DNA from: Methylobacterium sp. J-067 | Lineage (GTDB): Bacteria; Pseudomonadota; Alphaproteobacteria; Rhizobiales; Beijerinckiaceae | DNA: 64,000 nucleotides | Direction: 5' to 3' | NCBI RefSeq assembly: GCF_022829465.1 | Contig: NZ_JAKSXZ010000128.1 | Span: 124,001-188,000, forward strand | Shown here: piece after piece, positions 38,518 to 46,166 of the stretch | Layout of the letters: the number at the start of each line of letters is the position of its first letter | Numbering within the stretch: the stretch's first letter is position 1 | The notes under the pieces: model-generated | What the model was told of the DNA's origin: nothing | Seen by the model: the letters and a program-made list of their open reading frames with translations, nothing else | Databases searched by the model: none | Program-made: the position numbers and the translations under genes

Positions 38518-39055
38518 CGGAGCCGGCCTCCGCATCCCCGGGCGGCGTGAAGGAGCACGCGACCGCCTCCATCACCGCCTCCGCGTCGATGGCCTCCGAG
38601 GGCTCCGCGACGGCCAACTCGGGGGGCAGCGCCAGGAGGATCGCGGCACGCAGCGGCGCCGCACGGGTGCGCAGCCACGCGCCGAGGCAGGCCGCGCCGT
38701 CGCGGAGGATCGCCCCCGCGAGGTCGCTGCCGTGGTCGCGTGCGGGCGCCTGCGCGCCGTGGCGCAGGCCGAGGGCATGCGCCTCCCGCCCGATGGCCGC
38801 CACGAGGGCCGCCACGTCCGGTCCCGTGAGAACGCTCCGGATCGCCCGTCCGTGCAGGACCGCACCCGCCCGGCGCACGGCCTCCGCAGGGTCGGCGAGG
38901 AGCCAGGCCGGCGCGTCCCTCGCGCCCACGGGGCCGGTCCCGAAACACGCATCGAGGCGCCCGCGCAACCGCGCGCAGGCGAGAAGGCGGACGATGGTGG
39001 CATCGCTCAGCCCCCCGTGGAGGGTGGTGCGCATCCGATCCGGATGGATCCGCAT
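38510..39055 (-). CDS. sctK: T3SS sorting-platform protein SctK-like
   Basis: A protein of about 181 residues, rich in Ala, Leu and Arg, beginning MRIHPDRMRTTLHGGLSDAT. It lies exactly between sctJ and sctL, the place of sctK (NolU/YscK) in rhizobial and Ysc-type operons. Sequence similarity in this family is low, so the call relies mostly on synteny; stretches like APAWLLADPAEAVRRAGAVL resemble HrpD/YscK helices. An ATG at 39073 in frame would add six residues and overlap sctJ. It is predicted to be cytoplasmic. Confidence 0.7.
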   Translation of the reverse strand: MRIHPDRMRTTLHGGLSDATIVRLLACARLRGRLDACFGTGPVGARDAPAWLLADPAEAVRRAGAVLHGRAIRSVLTGPDVAALVAAIGREAHALGLRHGAQAPARDHGSDLAGAILRDGAACLGAWLRTRAAPLRAAILLALPPELAVAEPSEAIDAEAVMEAVACSFTPPGDAEAGSGV

Positions 39056-39059
39056 CGTC

Positions 39060-39875
39060 TCACCCGTTCGCATCGGCGATCAGACCCTGCACCGGGGGAT
39101 CATTGAGACGCGGGGCCTCCGCACGACGGCGGCGGCGAAGGAACCAGAAAGCGCCGCCCGCGAGGGCGAGCAGGACCACCGCCCCCGCCGCCAGGGCGAG
39201 CCCAAGGACCGGATCGAGGCCCCCCACGGGGCGCTCCCGCAGGGGCGCCTCGCGATCCATCGGGGGCCGGTCCACGGGCACGAACACCACCGAGACCTTC
39301 TCGTAGTTCAGCCCCTCGATGCTGTTGGCCACCAGCATCTTGATCTGCGGCAGCAGCGCCTTCACGGGCACCGCTTGGTCGTAGCGGATGAAGACCGAGG
39401 CGGAGGAGGGCGTGGAATCCTGCTTCAGCAGGTCGTTCTTCGGCAGGACCACATGGATCCGCGCCGAGAGCACGCCGTCGATGCCGGAGACGGTCTTCGA
39501 GAGTTCCTGGCTGAGGGCGTAGATGTAGCGCGCCCGCTCCTCCGTGGGCGAGGCGACGAGGCCCCCACCCTTGAAGACTTCGCCCATGCTGGCGAAACTC
39601 GGCTGCGGGTATCCGGCCGCCTTCAGGATCTCGACCGCCTGGGCGAAGCGGGTCTGCTCCACCTGGACGGTGCTGGTTCCGTCCTTCACGCCGATGCGGG
39701 CGGCGTCGATCCCCCGGTCGAGGAGCAGCGCGACCATCTCGTTGGCCTCGCGCTCCGAGAGCTTGGTGTAGAGGTCGGTCTTGCAGGCGCCGAGCGCCAG
39801 CGCCAGCGCCACGAGCAGCGTGGCTCGGCGCAGGAGCCGGATTCGGCCGGAACCTATCGGTCGCGTCATCGCCAT
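39060..39875 (-). CDS. sctJ: T3SS inner-membrane ring lipoprotein SctJ (YscJ/NolT family)
   Basis: A 271-residue lipoprotein: signal LLRRATLLVALALALGAC with lipobox LGAC. Two ring-building domains follow (LYTKLSEREANEMVALLLDR; IHVVLPKNDLLKQDSTPSSA and SVFIRYDQAVPVKALLPQIK). A C-terminal transmembrane helix follows (VLGLALAAGAVVLLALAGGA) and then an Arg-rich stop-transfer RRRRR. SctJ forms the inner MS-like ring with SctD. It starts 4 nt after the sctI stop. Confidence 0.95.
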   Translation of the reverse strand: MAMTRPIGSGRIRLLRRATLLVALALALGACKTDLYTKLSEREANEMVALLLDRGIDAARIGVKDGTSTVQVEQTRFAQAVEILKAAGYPQPSFASMGEVFKGGGLVASPTEERARYIYALSQELSKTVSGIDGVLSARIHVVLPKNDLLKQDSTPSSASVFIRYDQAVPVKALLPQIKMLVANSIEGLNYEKVSVVFVPVDRPPMDREAPLRERPVGGLDPVLGLALAAGAVVLLALAGGAFWFLRRRRRAEAPRLNDPPVQGLIADANG

Positions 39876-39879
39876 GCGC

Positions 39880-40323
39880 TCAACCGGAGGACAGCAGCTT
39901 GTTGAGCGAGCCGGTGAAGCTGCTCGTGGTCTTCGTGACGAGGGAGACCTGCACCACCTGGCCGCTCATCTGCCGAAGCTGGTCCATCATCCCCTCGAAG
40001 CTCGGCCCTCCGCCCTCGCCGGGCGGGCCGGGGAGGGCCGTGGCGGCGGCGCCCCGCTGCAGGGTGTCGAGCCGGTCGAGCACATTTTGGCCGAGGGAGA
40101 GGTCGTTGACGGGTGGCGACGCGCTCACCTCCGTCACGATGCGCGGGCGCAGCGACGCCTCCGCCGGGCCGTCGAGCCGGGCCGTCTGCGCGGGCAGGGA
40201 CGCGGACGCCTCGGGGGGCGCCGGCCGGAAGGCCTCGAAAGCCTCCGCGCTGCTCGTTTGAGACGCGCCTCCGGGCGTTGGCATCGCCCCGCCGAGACCC
40301 GCCGCAATCGACTCGATCGCCAT
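39880..40323 (-). CDS. sctI: T3SS inner rod protein SctI-like (first gene of the leftward operon)
   Basis: A 147-residue protein. The N-terminal two thirds are Ala/Pro-rich and low in structure. The last 40 residues form an amphipathic helix, FEGMMDQLRQMSGQVVQVSL then VTKTTSSFTGSLNKLLSSG, which matches the conserved C-terminal helix of YscI/HrpB inner rod proteins. Position directly before sctJ is the standard sctI location. It is longer than many SctI proteins (about 80-140 aa). A GTCAG direct repeat at 40399-40414 lies 76 nt upstream. Confidence 0.8.
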   Translation of the reverse strand: MAIESIAAGLGGAMPTPGGASQTSSAEAFEAFRPAPPEASASLPAQTARLDGPAEASLRPRIVTEVSASPPVNDLSLGQNVLDRLDTLQRGAAATALPGPPGEGGGPSFEGMMDQLRQMSGQVVQVSLVTKTTSSFTGSLNKLLSSG

Positions 40324-40398
40324 ACCGCCGACACCACCCCTTCCGGGCGCCCAGGGAATCGTCGGCGGCCGGATATCGCCCCGGCCTAGGCCGCCAAA

Positions 40399-40414
40399 CT
40401 GACGGCGACCTGAC
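40399..40414 (-). promoter_or_regulatory. GTCAG-N6-GTCAG direct repeat upstream of sctI (candidate TtsI-type site)
   Basis: On the minus strand the sequence is GTCAG-GTCGCC-GTCAG: two identical pentamers 11 bp apart, 75 nt before the sctI start codon. The 11-bp phasing is what tandem OmpR-type winged-helix dimers bind. It matches the element at 48619 (GTCAG-ATCGAC-GTCAG), which lies at nearly the same distance from its gene. The divergent region 40324-40508 holds no gene. Confidence 0.55.
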
Positions 40415-40431
40415 GACGACGTTCGCGCGGC

Positions 40432-40447
40432 GTCAGCGAAGCGTCAT
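40432..40447 (+). promoter_or_regulatory. GTCAG-N6-GTCAT repeat upstream of the NolW-like gene
   Basis: GTCAG-CGAAGC-GTCAT with 11-bp phasing, 61 nt before the ATG at 40509. One mismatch to a perfect direct repeat. It is divergent to the site at 40399, so both operons could be activated from one region. Confidence 0.45.
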
Positions 40448-40508
40448 ACTTCCCGCCTAACCGGATCGGCTTGCCGGGCACCGGGCCCGTAGCGGAGTCG
40501 TCGCAGGC

Positions 40509-41156
40509 ATGTCACGGTTGGACCGGTTCGGTCGTCGTCTTGCCCTCTGCGCCGCCCTCTTAGTGAGCTCGGTGGCGAGCGGGTCCGGCGGCGTCGCGGC
40601 CCCGCTGACCCTGCCCGACATCCCCTACCGCTACACGGTGATCGATCAGGATCTCGCCGCCGCGCTCCAGGAGTTCGGCGCCAACCTCGGCCTCAAGGTC
40701 AGCATCAGCCCGGAGGTGAAGGGGCGGATCCAGGGGCGCATCCCCGACGGCACGCCGCAGGCGTTCCTCGACAGGCTCGCGGCCATCTACAACCTCGAAT
40801 GGTATTACGACGGCGGCGTCCTGTTCATCACGTCGGCCAAGGAGAACCGGACGCAATTGCTGGTGCTGAACCCGATCGGGTTCGACGCCTTCGCCTCCGC
40901 CCTCGACGCCCTGCGGATCACCGATTCACGCTTTCCCCTGCGGACGACGCCGGGGAAGAACGTGGCGATGGTCTCGGGCCCGCCGCGCTTCGTCGCCCTG
41001 GTGGAGCAGACCCTGGCCGGTCTCGCCGCCGAGAAGCCGGACTGCCTGAAACCGTCGCTCCAGACCGCGACGCCGCGCATCCCGTCCCGCGCCACCGTCC
41101 TGACGGTCTATCGCGGCAGTGGAACGACATTCATCCGGGACGGCCGCCCCGAGTGA
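40509..41156 (+). CDS. T3SS secretin N-terminal half (RhcC1/NolW-like)
   Basis: A 215-residue exported protein: signal peptide LALCAALLVSSVASGSGGVA, then LPDIPYRYTVIDQDLAAALQ, EFGANLGLKVSISPEVKGRI and NLEWYYDGGVLFITSAKENR. These are the N0/N1-type domains found at the N terminus of T3SS secretins (SctC), and the protein ends before any beta-barrel region. In rhizobia the secretin is split into such a short NolW/RhcC1 protein and a separate RhcC2 channel. No conventional RhcC2 follows here; the nearest secretin is the CpaC-type protein at 53498. Confidence 0.85.
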   Translation: MSRLDRFGRRLALCAALLVSSVASGSGGVAAPLTLPDIPYRYTVIDQDLAAALQEFGANLGLKVSISPEVKGRIQGRIPDGTPQAFLDRLAAIYNLEWYYDGGVLFITSAKENRTQLLVLNPIGFDAFASALDALRITDSRFPLRTTPGKNVAMVSGPPRFVALVEQTLAGLAAEKPDCLKPSLQTATPRIPSRATVLTVYRGSGTTFIRDGRPE

Positions 41157-41171
41157 GCGGGGCCGATCGCC

Positions 41172-41189
41172 GTCAGGTTCTCGAAAGCT
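41172..41189 (+). promoter_or_regulatory. tts box (TtsI binding site)
   Basis: GTCAGGTTCTCGAAAGCT matches the rhizobial tts box GTCAGnTTnTCGnAAGCT at every fixed position. It can also be read as a direct repeat GTCAG-N6-GAAAG with 11-bp phasing. It lies 161 nt before the ATG at 41351 and probably drives the small genes, sctD and sctV. Confidence 0.85.
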
Positions 41190-41350
41190 CGGCTTTCTAG
41201 CGTCCCGATCCGTGGCGATGCGGAGCACCGCCGCTGGGTGCCCGGGGCCAGAGCGGATGCGGCGCGCACAGCCCTTCCGACCCTCCGGACGCTCATCCTG
41301 AACCCGCCGGATGGCGCAAAACGCGCTCCGGCTTTCACGAGGAGCAACCG

Positions 41351-41545
41351 ATGCCTGGCGCGATCGGGGACCAAGCAGGCGCCGCCGCGGGCGGGGCGAT
41401 CGGTGGCACCGCAGGTGGGGCTGACGACGGGGCGAAGGCCAAAGCCTTCGAGAAGGCCCTCAGCCAGTTTGCCTTGCAGATCGTCGAAACCGACATGGAT
41501 GAGATGAATCGAGCAATGCAAGAAACGGAGGAAGACTTTCAATAG
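41351..41545 (+). CDS. Small T3SS-locus protein, candidate needle or secreted component (64 aa)
   Basis: A 64-residue protein beginning MPGAIGDQAGAAAGGAIGGT with a Gly/Ala-rich flexible N terminus and an acidic C-terminal helix (FEKALSQFALQIVETDMDEM). GAGGAG precedes the ATG. It is the first gene behind a perfect tts box and lies between the NolW-like secretin part and sctD. Its size and helical C terminus would fit an SctF-type needle subunit or an early substrate such as NopA, but no diagnostic motif confirms this. Confidence 0.6.
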   Translation: MPGAIGDQAGAAAGGAIGGTAGGADDGAKAKAFEKALSQFALQIVETDMDEMNRAMQETEEDFQ

Positions 41546-41642
41546 TCGTCCGATCTTTTAGAGATACAGGACGCCAACAATGCCCTATCTATATTCCTTA
41601 CTGTCACCATACACTCCATTCAACTCAAACAAGGAGCCAACA

Positions 41643-41870
41643 ATGACAATGTTGCCAACCAACACCACAGGCGGCGCGACACTCGATCCAATGATCAACG
41701 GCACGAGCGCCCAGGCGAACGGCGCGGAAGGCGGCGATTCGTTTCAGCAGAACCTCGCTCAGCTTCAGCAGGTCAGTGAAGAGCAACAGCGCAAGCAGAT
41801 GGCGATGCGCATGCTCTCGGCCAAGCTCGGCTCCGAGCAGAACGCCGCGAAGGAAAAGCCGTCTCAGTAA
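41643..41870 (+). CDS. Small T3SS-locus protein, candidate needle or secreted component (75 aa)
   Basis: A 75-residue protein starting MTMLPTNTTGGATLDPMING, with a Thr/Asn/Gly-rich N terminus and a Gln-rich helix (FQQNLAQLQQVSEEQQRKQM) followed by AMRMLSAKLGSEQ. AAGGAG lies 7-8 nt before the ATG at 41643; an in-frame start at 41580 would add a Tyr/Ser/Pro-rich leader without a good ribosome site. The 41550-41640 stretch is clearly AT-richer than the window, a sign of foreign origin. The form (disordered N terminus, single long helix) is typical of secreted T3SS needle or filament proteins. Confidence 0.62.
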   Translation: MTMLPTNTTGGATLDPMINGTSAQANGAEGGDSFQQNLAQLQQVSEEQQRKQMAMRMLSAKLGSEQNAAKEKPSQ

Positions 41871-41947
41871 GGGGCTCGCGTGGGGCGTCGCGGCGCCCCA
41901 CGCCCCGCCTGACCGTCAGAAAATCCGCGAGACTTCGTGAGTGAGCC

Positions 41948-42925
41948 GTGGCACGCGCAACCGAACCCACATCACCCGACGCCTCTCCGGCGTCGCACAT
42001 GGTCGAGATCGGAAGCGGCCTCTATCGGGGCGTCGTCCATGATCTCGGCGAGGGCCGGCACGTCATCGGCAGCGGCGATGAGTCCGATCTCGTTCTCCGC
42101 GAACCCGACTTCGCGCCCCGGCATGCGGCCCTCGTCATCCGTGCGGGGACCGCTCAAGTGGAGGCGCTCGCCGAAGGGGTATCGGTCGGCGGCATAGGGC
42201 CGGTCCCACCGGCCTCGGCTGTCACCATCCGTCTGCCCGCCACCATCACGATCGCTGGGATCGAGACGGTGTGGCGGGAGCGGATACCGGAACGGGACTC
42301 CCCGGGAGGCAGCGAGCGCCTGCGTCGGCTGTCCCTGCGCTCGGCGATGCCGGGGCTCGCCGCCGCGGTGCTGCTTTCCGTCGCCGTCGTGATGACGATG
42401 CCGAGCCCGATCGCCGATGCGGCGGTGCCCGTCACCGCCTCGGTGGCGAACCCCGTCCAGCCAGCTTTTCCCGTCGTGTTGGACAGAGCCGTGACGGGAT
42501 CGCTGCCGAAGCCGGTCGCGACACGTAACCAGGCCGCCCTCGGCGTTGCGATCTCCGATCTGCGGCGGCAGGTTGAGGAAGCAGGGCTCTATTCCGTGCG
42601 CATTGAGGCTGGAAACGGCACCGTCACGGCGATCGGCTCGGTGGAGCCCGCCCTCGCGACCCGGTGGGAGGCCCTTCAACGCGCCTTCGACGAGCGCGTC
42701 CTCGGCGAGATCACACTGGTGAACAGCGTTGCGGTCAGGGCCGAAAAACTGCCAGCCTCCCTTGGCATCGAGGGGGTCTGGCAGGGCGCGCAACCCTACG
42801 TCGTCCTGCGTGGCCAGCGCTATTTCGTCGGCGCGGTGGTCGAAGGCGGCTGGGCGATCCGGACCATCGAGCGGGACCGGGTCATGCTCGAGCGCGATGG
42901 CCGGCTCGTGGCCATGCGCTTCTGA
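41948..42925 (+). CDS. sctD: T3SS inner-membrane ring protein SctD (FHA-like, YscD family)
   Basis: A 325-residue bitopic protein. The N-terminal cytoplasmic domain is FHA-like (GEGRHVIGSGDESDLVLREP, DFAPRHAALVIR). A single transmembrane helix follows near residues 134-152 (AMPGLAAAVLLSVAVVMTMP). The periplasmic part has BON-like domains (RQVEEAGLYSVRIEAGNGTV, GEITLVNSVAVRAEKL) and a final VVLRGQRYFVGAVVEGGWAI. This is the SctD plan, although short for the family. The GTG at 41948 is the most upstream start without strong ribosome signal; an ATG at 41999 is an alternative. Confidence 0.85.
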   Translation: MARATEPTSPDASPASHMVEIGSGLYRGVVHDLGEGRHVIGSGDESDLVLREPDFAPRHAALVIRAGTAQVEALAEGVSVGGIGPVPPASAVTIRLPATITIAGIETVWRERIPERDSPGGSERLRRLSLRSAMPGLAAAVLLSVAVVMTMPSPIADAAVPVTASVANPVQPAFPVVLDRAVTGSLPKPVATRNQAALGVAISDLRRQVEEAGLYSVRIEAGNGTVTAIGSVEPALATRWEALQRAFDERVLGEITLVNSVAVRAEKLPASLGIEGVWQGAQPYVVLRGQRYFVGAVVEGGWAIRTIERDRVMLERDGRLVAMRF

Positions 42926-42965
42926 GCGGAAGGCCCGGTTCGGTCCCCGACAGCGAGAAACCCCG

Positions 42966-43448
42966 ATGGCCCGATTACCGCGCCGCTCCGCCGACACACC
43001 GATGCCGGTCCCGCTCGGACATCCGATCCAGGATCGTCCGGCCGCCCCCTTCGATCCCGACGCCTCCCGGGCCGACCCGCGGAACGAACTCGTTCCCCTC
43101 GACACCGCCGTGGAGGCGATGCTGGGTGCAAGGGGTGTCGATCCGGTAACGCGGATCCGTCTCGCCGCGGCGCGGCAGGCCATCGGCGAGCCCGAGACGG
43201 GGAAGGATGCGGACGGGCGGGGAAGCGTCCCCCTCACGCGCACGCTTTTCCATTTCGTCATGCCGCGCCTGCGCCATCCCGAGGTGCTGCGAACCGACCG
43301 GCACCGGACCTTGCTCGAAGGGCTCGCGGACGGACTCGCGGTGGGGGCGGATGACGGCATCACACGGGCTGGGGCGCAGGTCATTCACCGGGAACTGCAT
43401 CGCCTCACCCTCCTGCGCACGGCCCGCAACGCGCTGGTTCAGGGCTAG
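42966..43448 (+). CDS. T3SS-locus protein in the YscX position (function unproven)
   Basis: A 160-residue soluble protein beginning MARLPRRSADTPMPVPLGHP, with a disordered, Pro/Asp-rich first half and a helical second half (PLTRTLFHFVMPRLRHPEVL, IHRELHRLTLLRTARNALVQ). I do not recognise a domain. It is followed by a TPR protein and then sctV. The order yscX-yscY-yscV is conserved in Ysc-type systems, where YscX (a secreted protein) and YscY (its chaperone) bind SctV. This protein is therefore a candidate SctX; that is inference from order only. Confidence 0.6.
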   Translation: MARLPRRSADTPMPVPLGHPIQDRPAAPFDPDASRADPRNELVPLDTAVEAMLGARGVDPVTRIRLAAARQAIGEPETGKDADGRGSVPLTRTLFHFVMPRLRHPEVLRTDRHRTLLEGLADGLAVGADDGITRAGAQVIHRELHRLTLLRTARNALVQG

Positions 43449-43452
43449 GCCG

Positions 43453-43863
43453 ATGTCCGTCGTACCGCTCGACCGCCGGGACCTCGCCCCCCTGGCGCGA
43501 ACCGACCCTGCCCATGCCCTGATCGCCCGCGAGCAGCGCGACCTGCTCTGCGCCATGGCCTATGTTGCCCTCGGCGTGGGGGATGCGGAGCAGGCCGTCA
43601 CCCTGCTGAGCCTCGTCCTGCGCGAGATGCCCGACGACACCGAGGTGCTGCGCCTCCTCGCCTATGCCCTGGTCGGAGCCGGGAGCGGCGGACAGGCCCT
43701 CGCCGCCCTCGATCGGGTGGCCTTCCTCGAACCCGGCCCCGCCCCGGCGCCCCTCGTTCTGCTGCGGAGCCAAGCCCTGCGCCTCACCGGGCGCCTCGAT
43801 CAGGGACGGGAGATGTTCCGGAACTTCGTCGCCCTGCGCCGGGCGGAGGAGAGCGGCCGGTGA
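43453..43863 (+). CDS. TPR-like T3SS chaperone, YscY-like
   Basis: A 136-residue protein with two to three TPR-like helical pairs: EQRDLLCAMAYVALGVGDAE, QAVTLLSLVLREMPDDTEVL, RLLAYALVGAGSGGQALAAL. It starts 4 nt after the preceding gene and its stop overlaps the sctV start (GTGA). Small TPR proteins immediately before SctV are YscY in Ysc systems, where they chaperone YscX. A class II translocator chaperone (SycD/SctG) is the alternative, but those are usually longer and sit beside translocator genes, which are absent here. Confidence 0.68.
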   Translation: MSVVPLDRRDLAPLARTDPAHALIAREQRDLLCAMAYVALGVGDAEQAVTLLSLVLREMPDDTEVLRLLAYALVGAGSGGQALAALDRVAFLEPGPAPAPLVLLRSQALRLTGRLDQGREMFRNFVALRRAEESGR

Positions 43864-46166
43864 TCGCCTCTGCCAAAAGACTCCTCAACCGGCTGCCCGT
43901 CAGCCCCGACATCGCCGTCGCGATGGTGCTGCTGCTCGCCATCGCGATGATGGTTCTGCCGGTGCCGCATGCGGTGGTGGATATCCTCATCGCGTTCAAT
44001 CTCGGCTTCGCCGTGCTGATGCTGATGGTGGCGCTCTACGTGCTGAGCCCCCTCGATTTCTCATCGCTGCCCGGCATCATCCTGATTTCGACGGTGTTCC
44101 GGCTCTCCCTGACCATCACCACCGCCCGGCTGATTCTCGCGGAGGGGGATGCGGGCGAGATCATCCGCACGTTCGGCGAGTTCGTCATTTCGGGAAACCT
44201 GATCGTCGGCCTTGTCGTCTTCCTGATCATCACGCTGGTACAGTTCATGGTGATCTCGAAGGGCGCCGAGCGCGTGGCCGAGGTTGGCGCCCGCTTCACG
44301 CTCGATGCGCTGCCGGGCAAGCAGATGGCCATCGACGCGGAGTTACGGAACGGCGACATCGACCAAGCGCAGGCCCGCGCCCGCCGGGGAATCCTCGAGC
44401 GGGAGAGCCAGCTCTACGGCGCCATGGACGGCGCCATGAAGTTCGTGAAGGGCGATTCCATCGCGGGGCTGGTGGTGATCGCCATCAACATGGTCGGCGG
44501 GCTCGCCATCGGCACACTCACGCGCGGCATGCCGGTGACGGAAGCCCTCCATGAATACACCCTGCTCTCCATCGGCGACGCGCTGATCGCCCAGATCCCC
44601 GCTCTGCTGCTGTCGCTCACCGCTGGCACGATCGTCACGCGCGTGACCGGCGGGCGGGACATCGCCCTCGGTCGCGACATCGCGGATCAGCTCATCTCCG
44701 ATCCCCGGGCGCTGCGCCTCGCGGCGGCGGTGCTGCTCGGCATGGCGGCCGTGCCCGGCTTTCCCACACCGGTCTTCCTGATCCTTGCGTGCCTGTTCGC
44801 GGCAGCGAGCGTCTGGCTCACGCCCAAGAAGGATTCGGTCGCCGAAGACGAGATCGTCGAAGAGCCTGCGCGCGTGGCGAAACCCGCACTGCCGGCCGAA
44901 GTGGCTCCCGTCATGATGCACCTCGCGCCCGGCCTCAGCGACGAGATCGGCGCAGCGGTTCTGATCCGGGCCATCGCACGGCTGCGTGCGGCGGCCTCGA
45001 CCGATCTGGGCGTGGCGATCCCCGAGGTGGGGTTCACCTTCGACCCCGCCCTGGCCGAGGGCGACTTTCGCATCAATGTCGAGGGCGTCCCCGTGGAGAG
45101 CGGCCACATCGTCACCGGACAGTTGCTGCTCGCCGACGATTTCGCCAACCTCGAACTGTCTGGCATCCCTCACACCAGGGAGGCGGGCGCCGAGGGGCCG
45201 GTCTGGATCGAGGCAGCCCACCGGGCGAGCCTCGATGAGGCCGGCATCGGCTATCTCGATGCCGGGGGGGTCGTCGGCACGCGCCTGCGCGGCGTCCTCG
45301 TCCGCTGCACCGGCCGGTTCGTCGGCATTCAGGAGACCCGCACGCTCCTCGCCAAGATGGAGACGGGCTATGGCGACCTCGTGAAGGAGGTTTTGCGCTC
45401 CGTCCCGGTCCCGCGCATCGCGGACGTGATCCGCCGTCTGGTGGAAGAGGGGATACCTGTTCGCAACACCCGGTTGCTGCTCGAAGCCCTCGCCGAGTGG
45501 GGCGAGCGCGAGGCCAACCCGCTTCTCCTGGCGGAATACGTGCGCACCGGGTTGAAACGGCAGATTTGCTACCGGCACGCGAATGCACACAAGGTGGTGG
45601 CGGCCTATGTCTTCGAGCGCGAGGCCGAGGAGACGATCCGTTCCGCCGTGCGCGACACCGCCGTCGGCCCCTATCTCGTGCTCGAAGACCACGCCTCCGA
45701 AGCGTTGCTGTCGCAGATGCGGGCGTTCCAGGAGAAGGCCGCCCACCGCACCGGTGAGACCGACATCGGGCGTCCCGTTGTGCTGGCGGCCCTCGATCTC
45801 CGCCGCTTCGTGCGCGGGTTCCTCTCCCGCAACGGCATCGACATTCCAGTCCTGTCGTACCAGGACCTTGCCGATGAGTTCTCCGTACGTCCGGGAGTTC
45901 GATCAGCCTCGTGCAGCCGGGACGGCACGAGGCGCTCGCGGCCGGTTGAGGCCGCGCGCCGTCAGCTCAACTGGGTCATGCTCAGGGCGAGGGCCGCGGC
46001 GAGGGCGGCAACCTGCGCCTCCGGCTTCGGCATGGCTGCGACCGAGCCCGCGAGCAAGGGAAAGGCGCCGCCATTCCGCGTCGACATGGCGGCCGCGACC
46101 TTCGCTGCAAGAACCACCGCCTTGGGAATCTGGATCGGCGCCTCGTCCTCGCTCTCCAGCACGTAG
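43860..46166 (+). CDS. sctV: T3SS export apparatus protein SctV (YscV/RhcV family), with a likely 3' frameshift
   Basis: A FlhA/LcrD-family export gate protein. Seven to eight hydrophobic segments fill residues 15-325, with the family signature FRLSLTITTARLILAEGDAG, IDAELRNGDIDQAQARARRG and the loop AMDGAMKFVKGDSIAGLVVI. The cytoplasmic domain runs to PVLSYQDLADEFSVRP, near residue 678. The open frame then continues for about 90 unrelated residues through the convergent regulator gene. A one-base frameshift near 45893-45898 would instead give SISLVQPGRHEALAAG and a stop at 45947-45949, for a total of about 696 aa, the normal SctV length and type of ending. Read as it stands, the tail is aberrant. 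Confidence 0.88.
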   Translation: MIASAKRLLNRLPVSPDIAVAMVLLLAIAMMVLPVPHAVVDILIAFNLGFAVLMLMVALYVLSPLDFSSLPGIILISTVFRLSLTITTARLILAEGDAGEIIRTFGEFVISGNLIVGLVVFLIITLVQFMVISKGAERVAEVGARFTLDALPGKQMAIDAELRNGDIDQAQARARRGILERESQLYGAMDGAMKFVKGDSIAGLVVIAINMVGGLAIGTLTRGMPVTEALHEYTLLSIGDALIAQIPALLLSLTAGTIVTRVTGGRDIALGRDIADQLISDPRALRLAAAVLLGMAAVPGFPTPVFLILACLFAAASVWLTPKKDSVAEDEIVEEPARVAKPALPAEVAPVMMHLAPGLSDEIGAAVLIRAIARLRAAASTDLGVAIPEVGFTFDPALAEGDFRINVEGVPVESGHIVTGQLLLADDFANLELSGIPHTREAGAEGPVWIEAAHRASLDEAGIGYLDAGGVVGTRLRGVLVRCTGRFVGIQETRTLLAKMETGYGDLVKEVLRSVPVPRIADVIRRLVEEGIPVRNTRLLLEALAEWGEREANPLLLAEYVRTGLKRQICYRHANAHKVVAAYVFEREAEETIRSAVRDTAVGPYLVLEDHASEALLSQMRAFQEKAAHRTGETDIGRPVVLAALDLRRFVRGFLSRNGIDIPVLSYQDLADEFSVRPGVRSASCSRDGTRRSRPVEAARRQLNWVMLRARAAARAATCASGFGMAATEPASKGKAPPFRVDMAAATFAARTTALGIWIGASSSLSST
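45893..45949 (+). other. Probable frameshift site and original C terminus of sctV
   Basis: In the reading frame of sctV the codons after SVRPG encode a basic, unrelated tail. In the frame starting at 45899 the same DNA encodes SISLVQPGRHEALAAG followed by TGA at 45947-45949, ending 12 bp before the regulator stop at 45962. The P-x-G-x-[IV]-S-L ending is typical of SctV proteins. Real mutation and sequencing error cannot be distinguished here. Confidence 0.6.

Noticed and set aside
32215..40323. Flagellar rather than virulence-type export apparatus
   Set aside because: The operon has sctI-J-K-L-N-O-Q order, an SctJ lipoprotein and a nearby NolW-like secretin part and effector; no flagellar genes are present.
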